The notes under the pieces: model-generated
Seen by the model: only the letters and a program-made list of their open reading frames with translations
Databases searched by the model: none
What the model was told of the DNA's origin: nothing
Made by a program: the position numbers and the translations under genes
Assembly: GCA_015492245.1 (NCBI GenBank)
Contig: WGFM01000025.1
Span: 1 to 64,000, forward strand
Source of the DNA: Deltaproteobacteria bacterium
Lineage (GTDB): Bacteria > Desulfobacterota > GWC2-55-46 > DRQE01
Direction: 5' to 3'
DNA: 64,000 bases
Shown here: positions 36,990-44,732 of the stretch, in pieces
Layout of the letters: every line of letters begins with the position of its first letter
How positions within the stretch are numbered: the first letter of the stretch is position 1

Positions 36990-38279
36990 ATGCCTCCCCT
37001 GAAGGATGCAATCGGCTACCTGTATGGCCTGCAGAAAAGCGGTATAAGGCCAGGGCTTGAAAGGATAAAGAGGCTACTTGCCCTCCTCAATAATCCCCAG
37101 ATGGGATACCCCTCCATACTTGTGGCAGGAACCAACGGTAAGGGCTCCACCGCCAGGATGCTCTCCACCATGCTGACACAGGCAGGCTACAGAACCGCCC
37201 TTTACACATCTCCACACCTTTTAAGGTTCAACGAAAGGATAAGCATAGATAACAAAGAGATAGGGGGCAGGGAGCTTGCCCGTCTCATCTGGAGACTTAA
37301 GGAACTTGTGGAAAAAGATATGTCCCATTGTCCACCCACATTCTTTGAGTTCTCCACAGCCATGGCATTCGAGTACTTCAGGCAAAAGAGAGCCGATATG
37401 GCGGTGATAGAGGTGGGCATGGGTGGAAAGTTCGATGCAACGAATGTTGTCAACCCACTTGTGGGGGTGATAACCAGCGTGGGATACGACCACACAGAGT
37501 ATCTGGGCAGAACCCTTAAGGAGATAGCACATCAGAAGGCAGGTATCATAAAGAGGGGGATGAAGGTTGTAACAGCGGCAGACGACAGGGAGGCGAAAAG
37601 GGTGATAGAGAGGGTCTCAAAGGATATGGGTGTGCCCCTCTATGGCTACGGAAGAGATTTTACAGTGGAGAAACAAAAGAGCGGTGGGTTTGTATACAGG
37701 GGAGAAGCTACCATAAGGTGTGCCAGGCCCGGGCTCAAGGGAGATTTTCAGCTTAAGAACGCAGGATGTGCCATAAAAGTGGTCGAGCTTCTTTCCACTA
37801 TGGGTTATGAAGTCTCAAAGGATGCGATAGTAAGGGGTATGGAGAATACCAGATGGCGGGCACGGTTTCAGGTGATAGGGACACACCCCCTTGTGGTGCT
37901 CGACTGTGCCCACAACCCAGAGGGTGCTGTGGCACTGCGGAAAAGCCTCGAGGGGATAAGGTTCAGAAGGCTCATCCTCGTTACAGGAATGATGAAGGAT
38001 AAGGATATAGATGCTATAATGGGTAATCTCTCGGGGGTGGCCTCCACCATTGTATGCACAAGGCCTGCATACTGGCGAAGCGAAGAGCCAGAGAGGCTTA
38101 AGGCCATCGCAGAAAGATATGGTAAAGAGACGATGGTGAGAAGAAGGGTGGGACAGGCCGTGGCAGCAGCACTTGAGCTGGCAGACAGCGATGATGCAAT
38201 ATGTGTTACAGGTTCAATATTCACCGTGGCAGAGGCATTAAGGTATCTTGAAAGAAAAGGATACACAAGCGAGCCATGA
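36990..38279 (+). CDS. folC: Bifunctional folylpolyglutamate synthase/dihydrofolate synthase
   Basis: Adds glutamate to dihydropteroate and to reduced folates. The 429-residue Mur-ligase-like protein shows the P-loop G-T-N-G-K-G-S-T at about 48-55, the Y-T-S-P-H-L motif near 70 and F-E-F-S-T-A-M-A, with the later D-C-A-H-N-P-E-G. Starts 12 bp after accD and overlaps lptD by 4 bp. Whether both activities are present cannot be decided from sequence. Confidence 0.94.
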   Translation: MPPLKDAIGYLYGLQKSGIRPGLERIKRLLALLNNPQMGYPSILVAGTNGKGSTARMLSTMLTQAGYRTALYTSPHLLRFNERISIDNKEIGGRELARLIWRLKELVEKDMSHCPPTFFEFSTAMAFEYFRQKRADMAVIEVGMGGKFDATNVVNPLVGVITSVGYDHTEYLGRTLKEIAHQKAGIIKRGMKVVTAADDREAKRVIERVSKDMGVPLYGYGRDFTVEKQKSGGFVYRGEATIRCARPGLKGDFQLKNAGCAIKVVELLSTMGYEVSKDAIVRGMENTRWRARFQVIGTHPLVVLDCAHNPEGAVALRKSLEGIRFRRLILVTGMMKDKDIDAIMGNLSGVASTIVCTRPAYWRSEEPERLKAIAERYGKETMVRRRVGQAVAAALELADSDDAICVTGSIFTVAEALRYLERKGYTSEP

Positions 38280-40417
38280 GGAAGAGCGTTTTCCTTGTAT
38301 ATACGATTTTTTTTGTTCTCTCCCTCTCTGCCCCCGCGGGGGCAGAGCTTGGCGGAAAGCTGTTCGATGAGGACAAACCTTTCCATGTAGTTGGTGATGA
38401 GGTCTCCTACGATAGCGAGGCCAGACGCTACAATGCAAGGGGAAGGGTGGTGGTGTCCCAGGAAGCAACGGTGCTCACCGCAGACAGAGTGGTGGTGGAT
38501 GTGGAACAGGGATGGGCACAGGCTGTAGGAGATGTGAGGCTTACAGACAAAGAAGGTGATTACCTTGAGGCCCACAGGCTGGATATAGACATGACAGATG
38601 ACACCGCAGTTGCCCACAGGGCTACAGTATACCTTACGGACATAAATCTGCGCATAACAGGGGACATGATAAGGAAGAGGGGTGAAGACCTCTTCGACGC
38701 CAGAAAGACAACCTTTACCACCTGCGACTGCCCCGAAGGCCGTTCCCCTGCATGGAGCTTCTATGCCAGGAAGGCAGGGTTCAGGACAGAGGGTTTCTTT
38801 ACCGCAGCCAACCTCTTCTTCTATGTCAGGGGGGTGCCGGTCTTCTACACGCCCTTCATGGCATTGCCTGTCAAAAGAAAGCGACAGACAGGGTTTCTCA
38901 CCCCTGAGCTTGGCTACTCGGAGCTCAGGGGCTACAAGATAGACAACGCATTCTTCTGGGCCATATCGAGAAGCAAGGATGCCACCTTCTACCTCGATGT
39001 GGAGACAGAAAGGGGCACTGGCAAGGGTATGGAGTACAGATACTACAGAACAGCCCGCAGCTATGGAACCCTCTACATGTATCACTTCGGTGAGAAGGAT
39101 ATAGACAGGGTAAGGGAGTTCAGGAGCGGGGTGGACAACCTCTCGAGACCCCTTTCTGCTACCAACAACCGCTGGCAATTCAACTTACAGCATACAGAAC
39201 TTATGCCAGGCGGGCTGACGATGAAGGCAGACATAAGGCTTGTAAGCGATGACGAGTATTTCATAGACTTTGCAAAGGACTCGAAGGAGAGAAGCCTCGA
39301 GAGCCTTGAGAGCAACATCTCCTTGAGCAAGAGCTGGCAGCGTTACAACCTTACAGTACAGTTCAGGGTCTTCGACAACCTTCTTCTGAAAGACGACTCC
39401 TCTGTGCTCCAGAGGGTGCCCGAGGTAAACTTTACAGCCTCTGCAAAGAGCATCCCCCACACACCGTTCTTTCTCTCCATGGAGTCTTCCCTTGTGAACT
39501 TCGAGAGAAAAGAGGGCATAAGGGGGCAGCGGGTAGATGTTACACCAAAGTTGAGTCTTCCCCTCAACCCGTGGAGGCTTTTCGAGTTCACCTCCTATTT
39601 CAAGCCAAGGTTCACACTCTACCATACGCCAACAGACCTGGAAGATAGCTATTACAGCCGTTACATATACGAGCTATCGGCTGATGCAACCACCACCCTT
39701 GTGCGATACTTCAAGGTGGGCGGACAGAATATCAACAGATTGCGCCATACCATAAGGCCGAAGCTCACCTACACATACATACCGCCCCTTACCCAGACAG
39801 AACTCCCCCAGTTTGATGGGCTCGATAATATAGCGCCAAAGAACGAGGTAAGGTATTCCCTCAACTCTACACTTTCAGGTATATCGCGCAAGAGCTGGAC
39901 AGGACACCAGTACCTTTATATGGACATAGGCCAGAGCTATAATATAAGGGAGGTCAGGGGGGACTCGCGGGTAGACCCGAAAAGAAAGAGACCATTCTCC
40001 GATGTGGATGCGGAGATAATATTCACCCCATCCGACTGGATGACCATAACATCAAAGGCAAAGTACGATGTTTATGACAAGCGGTTCGAGACCTATGATG
40101 CCCTGTTCAGCACCAGAGGCTCAAGGGGTGGCGGTATATCACTGGTATACAGGTTTATAAGGAATTCAGCGGAATACCTTGAGACCAATATCAACATGAG
40201 GCTTGTATCTTCCATAATGGTAGGCTACAGGGAGAGGTATTCCTTCACAGAGGATGAGTCCATAGAGAAGCAATACTCCATGGAGTATACCCATCAGTGC
40301 TGGAAGCTGAGCCTTAGGTATCTTGAAAGGCTCGAGGAGGATGTGCTCTTCTTCATGTTCACCCTCAGGGGGCTTGGTGAGGCATTTGGTGGAAGGGCTG
40401 TTCTGAGGGAAGGATAA
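38276..40417 (+). CDS. lptD: LPS-assembly protein LptD
   Basis: Outer-membrane beta-barrel that inserts lipopolysaccharide. The 713-residue protein has a signal peptide (1-23), an OstA/LptA-like jellyroll domain (about 30-140, V-V-G-D-E-V-S-Y-D and N-A-R-G-R-V-V-V) and then the LPS barrel (about 190-700, beginning G-V-P-V-F-Y-T-P-F-M-A-L-P). It has a C-x-C pair in T-T-C-D-C-P near residue 148. It is shorter than E. coli LptD (784). Good evidence for an LPS-bearing outer membrane. Confidence 0.92.
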   Translation: MRKSVFLVYTIFFVLSLSAPAGAELGGKLFDEDKPFHVVGDEVSYDSEARRYNARGRVVVSQEATVLTADRVVVDVEQGWAQAVGDVRLTDKEGDYLEAHRLDIDMTDDTAVAHRATVYLTDINLRITGDMIRKRGEDLFDARKTTFTTCDCPEGRSPAWSFYARKAGFRTEGFFTAANLFFYVRGVPVFYTPFMALPVKRKRQTGFLTPELGYSELRGYKIDNAFFWAISRSKDATFYLDVETERGTGKGMEYRYYRTARSYGTLYMYHFGEKDIDRVREFRSGVDNLSRPLSATNNRWQFNLQHTELMPGGLTMKADIRLVSDDEYFIDFAKDSKERSLESLESNISLSKSWQRYNLTVQFRVFDNLLLKDDSSVLQRVPEVNFTASAKSIPHTPFFLSMESSLVNFERKEGIRGQRVDVTPKLSLPLNPWRLFEFTSYFKPRFTLYHTPTDLEDSYYSRYIYELSADATTTLVRYFKVGGQNINRLRHTIRPKLTYTYIPPLTQTELPQFDGLDNIAPKNEVRYSLNSTLSGISRKSWTGHQYLYMDIGQSYNIREVRGDSRVDPKRKRPFSDVDAEIIFTPSDWMTITSKAKYDVYDKRFETYDALFSTRGSRGGGISLVYRFIRNSAEYLETNINMRLVSSIMVGYRERYSFTEDESIEKQYSMEYTHQCWKLSLRYLERLEEDVLFFMFTLRGLGEAFGGRAVLREG

Positions 40418-40439
40418 AACAGACAAGGAGGTATGGAAT

Positions 40440-41231
40440 ATGTTCTATAGAAATGTTACCACTGAAGAGGCCACCTCCCTTGTTGTTCTCACGCCTTCGG
40501 AGTCTAAAAGGCTTATAGCAAGGGCTGTAAGGGCTCTGCCGGAGGTAAGGCAGGCACTCAGGGAGGGTATGATAGTAATCATAGGAGGAACCACCAACGC
40601 CTTTGTGCTGGAAGAGTTGCTCTCAAAAGATATAGACAAGGTGCGATTTGCCGCAGGCCTTGTTGCAAGGGGAAGGCTCGATGTAAACAGGCCTGAAGAG
40701 AGGATACCCCCGGTGGTGCTCAAAAGGGGTGAGCCCCTGCTGGGTGTGCATCCAAAGGATGCCATAAAGGAGTTTACAGCCAGAGATGTATACATAAAGG
40801 GGGCAAATGCGGTGGATACAGAGGGCAATGCCGCCGTGTTTATGGCAGACCCCCGGGGAGGCACCATAGGGGCTGCCCTGGGAGTGCTCAGGGCAAGGGG
40901 GGCAAACCTTATAGTGCCTGTGGGGCTCGAGAAACTCGTCCCATCTGTTAAAGAGGCAGCCCCTCTTTGTGGAATAGAGAGGATAGAGCAATCCACAGGT
41001 GAGAAGGTGGGACTCATGCCCATTGTGGGTGCAAAGGTTGTAACAGAGCTCGATGCAGTGGATGTGCTGTTTGGCACAGAAGGTGTGAGGGCCGTGCATG
41101 TGGCCTCTGGCGGGGTGGCAGGCTCAGAAGGGGCAGTAGTCCTTGCCCTTACTGGAAAGAAGGAAGGGGTAAGAAAGACCTTCCACTATATAACAGAATT
41201 TAAGGGAGAGCCCCCTCTGAAGAAAAATTAA
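40440..41231 (+). CDS. Conserved hypothetical protein, function unknown
   Basis: I do not recognise a characterised family. The 263-residue soluble protein opens with L-T-P-S-E-S-K-R-L-I-A-R-A-V, has an I-I-G-G-T-T-N-A-F-V-L-E-E-L turn near 48-61, then V-Y-I-K-G-A-N-A-V-D-T-E-G-N near 115-128 and G-G-T-I-G-A-A-L-G near 138-146. It ends with H-V-A-S-G-G-V-A-G-S-E-G. The alternation of hydrophobic strands and glycine turns suggests an alpha/beta sugar-isomerase or CoA-transferase-like fold, but this is only an impression. It has its own ribosome site (AGGAGG before 40440) 22 bp after lptD and ends the long run before the FNR-type site. Confidence 0.75.
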   Translation: MFYRNVTTEEATSLVVLTPSESKRLIARAVRALPEVRQALREGMIVIIGGTTNAFVLEELLSKDIDKVRFAAGLVARGRLDVNRPEERIPPVVLKRGEPLLGVHPKDAIKEFTARDVYIKGANAVDTEGNAAVFMADPRGGTIGAALGVLRARGANLIVPVGLEKLVPSVKEAAPLCGIERIEQSTGEKVGLMPIVGAKVVTELDAVDVLFGTEGVRAVHVASGGVAGSEGAVVLALTGKKEGVRKTFHYITEFKGEPPLKKN

Positions 41232-41246
41232 AAAATTTTAAAAATA

Positions 41247-41260
41247 TTGATAAATATCAT
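41247..41260 (+). promoter_or_regulatory. FNR/Dnr-family operator upstream of the heme d1 locus
   Basis: TTGAT-AAAT-ATCAT matches the FNR/CRP-superfamily consensus TTGAT-N4-ATCAA at nine of ten fixed bases. Its centre lies about 42 nt before a start site predicted from the downstream -10 TATGGT (41283-41288), which is the position for a class II activator. It is in the only AT-rich gap (41232-41323) before the SUMT gene. An oxygen- or NO-responsive Crp/Fnr regulator is therefore likely; the regulator gene is not in the window. Confidence 0.65.
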
Positions 41261-41282
41261 ATTAATTGTCTTTAAAATTATC

Positions 41283-41288
41283 TATGGT
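41283..41288 (+). promoter_or_regulatory. Candidate -10 element of the heme d1 locus promoter
   Basis: TATGGT (4 of 6 bases of TATAAT) is placed so that the FNR-type site is centred near -41.5. No good -35 hexamer is present, as expected for an activator-dependent promoter. Confidence 0.4.
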
Positions 41289-41323
41289 TAAGTTAGTTTT
41301 GCACGAAAGAGAGGGGGCTTTCA

Positions 41324-42106
41324 ATGGCAGGCGGGGTTTACATCGTCGGGGCAGGTCCCGGGGACCCTGAACTCTTGACTATTAAGGCTTTAAAGATCCT
41401 CCGCAAAGCAGATGTGGTAATCTATGACAGGCTTGTGGGCAAAGAGATACTTGCCTGCGCCAGACCCTCGGCACTACTTCTCTATGTAGGAAAGGAAGAC
41501 GGCCACCACTCACTCACCCAGAGCAGAATAAACAAACTTCTTATTAAATATGCAGAGAAGGGTTGCACCGTCGTAAGGCTCAAGGGTGGAGACCCTTTTG
41601 TGTTTGGCAGAGGTGGTGAAGAGGCCCTGTTTCTTGCCTCAAAGGGGATACCTTTCGAGGTGATACCTGGCATAACCTCGGCAATAGGGGTGCCCATATA
41701 CGCCGGCATACCACTTACATACAGGGGGGTGGCATCGAGTTTTGCAGTGGTTACAGGCAGAGAGGCGGAGTTCAAGAAGGAGTCAACCATAGACTTTGGC
41801 TCCCTTTCGGGTATAGACACGCTCGTGTTCCTGATGGCAGTCTCATCCAGAAAAGAGATTGCACGAAGGCTCATTAAGGGAGGAAGAGACCCTGCAGAGC
41901 CTGTTGCGTTCATAGAAGAGGGCACCACAGATAGCCAGAGGGTTGTGCTTTCAACACTCGGAGAGGTTGCCACCAGCCCCCCGCTGGTAAGGCCTCCGGC
42001 AATATTTCTGGTGGGAAGGGTTGTGATGTTCAGGGAAAAACTTGGATGGTTCGAAAGAAGAGACTACGGAGAAGCAAGATTTTATGATGGAATAGGTTAT
42101 ATTTAG
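41324..42106 (+). CDS. Uroporphyrinogen-III C-methyltransferase (SUMT; NirE/CobA)
   Basis: Methylates uroporphyrinogen III twice to precorrin-2, the branch point to siroheme, cobalamin and heme d1. The 260-residue single-domain enzyme begins with V-G-A-G-P-G-D-P-E-L-L-T at 7-18 and has the G-G-D-P-F-V-F-G-R-G-G-E-E motif near 84-96 and P-G-I-T-S-A near 113. As first gene of the d1 locus it corresponds to NirE in role, though it may also feed siroheme or B12. The ribosome site GAGGGGG lies before ATG 41324. No precorrin-2 dehydrogenase/ferrochelatase gene is in the window. Confidence 0.94.
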   Translation: MAGGVYIVGAGPGDPELLTIKALKILRKADVVIYDRLVGKEILACARPSALLLYVGKEDGHHSLTQSRINKLLIKYAEKGCTVVRLKGGDPFVFGRGGEEALFLASKGIPFEVIPGITSAIGVPIYAGIPLTYRGVASSFAVVTGREAEFKKESTIDFGSLSGIDTLVFLMAVSSRKEIARRLIKGGRDPAEPVAFIEEGTTDSQRVVLSTLGEVATSPPLVRPPAIFLVGRVVMFREKLGWFERRDYGEARFYDGIGYI

Positions 42107-42157
42107 ATATATAGATGTATGTATCAATGTAGAACAGCCTTAAAAAGAGAGGCTAAG

Positions 42158-43147
42158 ATGTTAATTCCCACAGATACAATCCTTGAAGAAAGGGTTGTAA
42201 GGGAGCTTCAGGAGGGAATCCCCATCGAGAAGGAGCCCTTCAGGGTGCTCGCCGAAAGGCTCGGCTCCGATGAGAAGAGGTTTCTCACCATCGTAGCACA
42301 TCTTAAAGAGACAGGTCTTATAAGAAATATATCCCCCATATATGATACAAGGATGCTCGGCTACGACTCTGCACTTGTGGCATTCAGGGTGAGGCCCGAA
42401 AGGCTCGAGGATGTGGCAGCCCATGTGAGCCTGCACCAGGGGGTCTCTCACAATTATGAACGCCAGCATGTGTTCAACCTGTGGTTTACACTTGCAGTGC
42501 CATCCAGTGGTAACGGTATGCTCGAAGGTGAGGTTGAAAGACTTGCACAAAAGGATGGGGTGGAAGAGTTTGTGGTGCTCCGCACGAAAAAGATGTTCAA
42601 GATAGGGGTAAGGCTTGATCCCTCTCAGGATGCAAGGGCAAAAGAGAGAGTGGAAAGAAAGAGACACAGCTTTATGCCCCTTACAGAAGAAGAAAAGAAT
42701 GTTGTGCGTATAACCCAGATGGATATGGAGCCGGCTCAAAGACCCTTCCTTGTATATGCAGAGAGGCTGGAGATGAAAGAGGATGCCCTCATTGAAAAAC
42801 TCCGTGAGTTCCATGAAAGGGGGGTATTGAGAAGGGTTGCGGCCATATTCAGACACAGAAGGGTGGGGTTCGTGGCCAATGGTATGAGTGTGTGGAAGGT
42901 GCCTTCCCAGAGGGTTGAAGAGGTTGGTGGATTTGTGGCTTCCTTCAAGGGGGTCTCTCACTGCTACGAGAGAAGTATTGATGGTAACGGATGGGACTAC
43001 AATCTTTTTGCAATGATACATGGTAAAAAGACAGAGGATGTTAGAGGTGTAGTAGAGGAAATCAAAAAAGAGACGGGCATAGATGACTGCCAGATCCTTT
43101 ACACGAAGAGGGAGTTCAAGAAAGAGCGTATCAGGTACTTTATTTAG
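42158..43147 (+). CDS. nirDL: Fused siroheme decarboxylase NirDL (AhbA/AhbB-like)
   Basis: Decarboxylates siroheme at C12 and C18 to didecarboxysiroheme, the shared intermediate of heme d1 and alternative heme synthesis. The 329-residue protein is a tandem of two Lrp/AsnC-like units: each has a winged helix (about 10-60 and 175-225) and an alpha/beta domain. The paired motifs are G-V-S-H-N-Y-E-R near 98-105 and G-V-S-H-C-Y-E-R near 267-274, the histidine-bearing active-site signature. ATG 42158 (AGAGG 5 nt upstream) is preferred to an in-frame codon at 42119. The position after SUMT and before d1 proteins supports the d1 branch. Confidence 0.92.
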   Translation: MLIPTDTILEERVVRELQEGIPIEKEPFRVLAERLGSDEKRFLTIVAHLKETGLIRNISPIYDTRMLGYDSALVAFRVRPERLEDVAAHVSLHQGVSHNYERQHVFNLWFTLAVPSSGNGMLEGEVERLAQKDGVEEFVVLRTKKMFKIGVRLDPSQDARAKERVERKRHSFMPLTEEEKNVVRITQMDMEPAQRPFLVYAERLEMKEDALIEKLREFHERGVLRRVAAIFRHRRVGFVANGMSVWKVPSQRVEEVGGFVASFKGVSHCYERSIDGNGWDYNLFAMIHGKKTEDVRGVVEEIKKETGIDDCQILYTKREFKKERIRYFI

Positions 43148-44573
43148 CACTTTTATCTTTATTTTCACAGTTTTTTTCCTTGCTCTTTTTTGCACGACCC
43201 CTCGAGCCGACATTGAGGCAGGCAGGGCCCTGTATTTGAAGCACTGTGCTACCTGCCACAGTGCAGACAGATACGGAAGCTCTGCCCCGCCGCTGATACC
43301 GCTTACCCTCGGCAAGCATGGAAAGTTGCGGGTGGAGAAGATTATAGCCGATGGGCTTCCTGCAACGAACATGCCTTCCTACAGGGGCGCCATAGATGCC
43401 AGAGGTATAAAGGCGATTGTGGACTACATATTCTCACCAGCAGCCCCGCCTGTATGGACAATAAAGGAGATGCTGAAGACCCACAGGGTAAGCTCCACCC
43501 CGAGCTCCCGGCCAGTGCATGGACATGATCTTTCAAACCTCTTTCTCGTGGTGGAAGGTGGAAAAGGGGAGGTCTGTGTCATGGAGGGCAAGGGGTTCAA
43601 TGTGCTCGACCGTGTAAAGGTGGGCAAGATTCATGGGGGGCCAAAGTTCGACTACTCTTTCCGCTATGCCTACATGGTCTCGAGAGATGGATGGATAGTA
43701 AAATACGACCTTTATGGTCTCAAAGAGATAGCCCGCATAAGGGCAGGTATAAACACACGCAACATAGCTGTCTCAGACGATGGAAGAATGCTTGCCGTGG
43801 CAAACTATCTGCCTCAAGGTGTGGTGCTCATCGATACAGAGAGCATGAAGCCTGTCAAGATGCTTACAAGCACAGGCAGGATCGGGGCGGTGTACAACAT
43901 GAAGGGGAAAAAACTCTTCATAGCCCTTCCAAGGGGAAGAGAAGAGTTCTTCCTTATAGACTACAGCGGAAAGGGAGTAAGGGTAAAAAGGGTGGGTATC
44001 CCTGTAAGTTTCGATGATGTCTTTATGGAGCCAGGAGGCAGATACCTTGTGGGCACCTCAAGAGACAAGGAGAAGATGGTGGTGTTCGATATGATAAGTG
44101 GCATGGTGTCAAGAGAGTTTCGTGTGGACGGTATGCCCCATCTGGCATCAGCAGCATTGTGGAAAGATGGTAGCACCATATACGCGGCAATACCCCATAT
44201 AAAGAAGCCTGTGCTTACCATAATGAGGCTCTATGACTGGAAGGTGGTAAAGACTGTCAAGCTCAAAGGGGCAGGATTCTTCGCAAGAACACACCCTGGA
44301 ACAGACTACATATGGGTGGACACCAATACAGATACAATACAGCTTATAGATAGAAAGAGCCTCGAGATAAAGAGAGAGATTACACCGGAAAGAGGCAGAA
44401 GGGCCATGCATATAGAGTTTACAAAAGATGGCAGATACGCACTGATAAGTATATGGGAGAAAGAGGGGGCAGTTGTTATATACGATACAGAAAGGCTGAA
44501 GCCTGTTAAGGTTCTGCCTTTCAGTAGACCTGTGGGTAAATATAATGCAACAAATAAGACCCACATTATGTAG
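43083..44573 (+). CDS. Cytochrome c-heme d1 domain protein, NirN-like
   Basis: The 496-residue exported protein has a signal/anchor (about 17-42), a monoheme class I cytochrome c domain (C55-x-x-C58-H59, Met97 as likely sixth ligand in N-M-P-S-Y-R) and an eight-bladed heme d1 propeller (about 145-496) that ends with G-K-Y-N-A-T-N-K. In the d1 domain, the position of the NirS His327 (L-H-D) is F-D-D, while the second pocket histidine is kept in G-M-P-H-L. This fits NirN (dihydro-heme d1 dehydrogenase or d1 carrier) better than catalytic NirS. No ATG, GTG or TTG codon follows 43083 before the signal peptide, so it overlaps nirDL by 65 bp. Confidence 0.82.
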   Translation: MTARSFTRRGSSRKSVSGTLFSTFIFIFTVFFLALFCTTPRADIEAGRALYLKHCATCHSADRYGSSAPPLIPLTLGKHGKLRVEKIIADGLPATNMPSYRGAIDARGIKAIVDYIFSPAAPPVWTIKEMLKTHRVSSTPSSRPVHGHDLSNLFLVVEGGKGEVCVMEGKGFNVLDRVKVGKIHGGPKFDYSFRYAYMVSRDGWIVKYDLYGLKEIARIRAGINTRNIAVSDDGRMLAVANYLPQGVVLIDTESMKPVKMLTSTGRIGAVYNMKGKKLFIALPRGREEFFLIDYSGKGVRVKRVGIPVSFDDVFMEPGGRYLVGTSRDKEKMVVFDMISGMVSREFRVDGMPHLASAALWKDGSTIYAAIPHIKKPVLTIMRLYDWKVVKTVKLKGAGFFARTHPGTDYIWVDTNTDTIQLIDRKSLEIKREITPERGRRAMHIEFTKDGRYALISIWEKEGAVVIYDTERLKPVKVLPFSRPVGKYNATNKTHIM

Positions 44574-44601
44574 CCCTGCTATGTAGCCCTAACAGCAGGG
44601 C
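44573..44601 (+). repeat. Hairpin between the c-d1 gene and the stand-alone d1 gene
   Basis: GCCCTGCT (44573-44580) and AGCAGGGC (44594-44601) form a perfect 8-bp stem with a 13-nt loop, starting over the last codon of the upstream gene. No T-run follows. It could be an mRNA processing or stability element, or a weak terminator. The rest of the 159-bp gap (44602-44732) is AT-rich; it holds two G-rich ribosome-site-like motifs but no convincing promoter. Confidence 0.55.
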
Positions 44602-44732
44602 ATACATTAAAAACAACTTAAAGAAGAAGAAAGGAGGTGTGGTATTTGAGGGTAGGCTTTACATAGGAGACTATCTTATGTATCGAGTAATTTAAATTAT
44701 AAAGTTAAAATTTAAAAGGAGGGGCAGTAGAG

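Noticed and set aside
37868-39178. 436-codon minus-strand open frame over folC/lptD
   Set aside because: Antisense shadow of two clear genes; spans their junction and has no domain signature.
42161-43372. 403-codon minus-strand open frame over nirDL
   Set aside because: Antisense to a recognised gene, with implausible composition.
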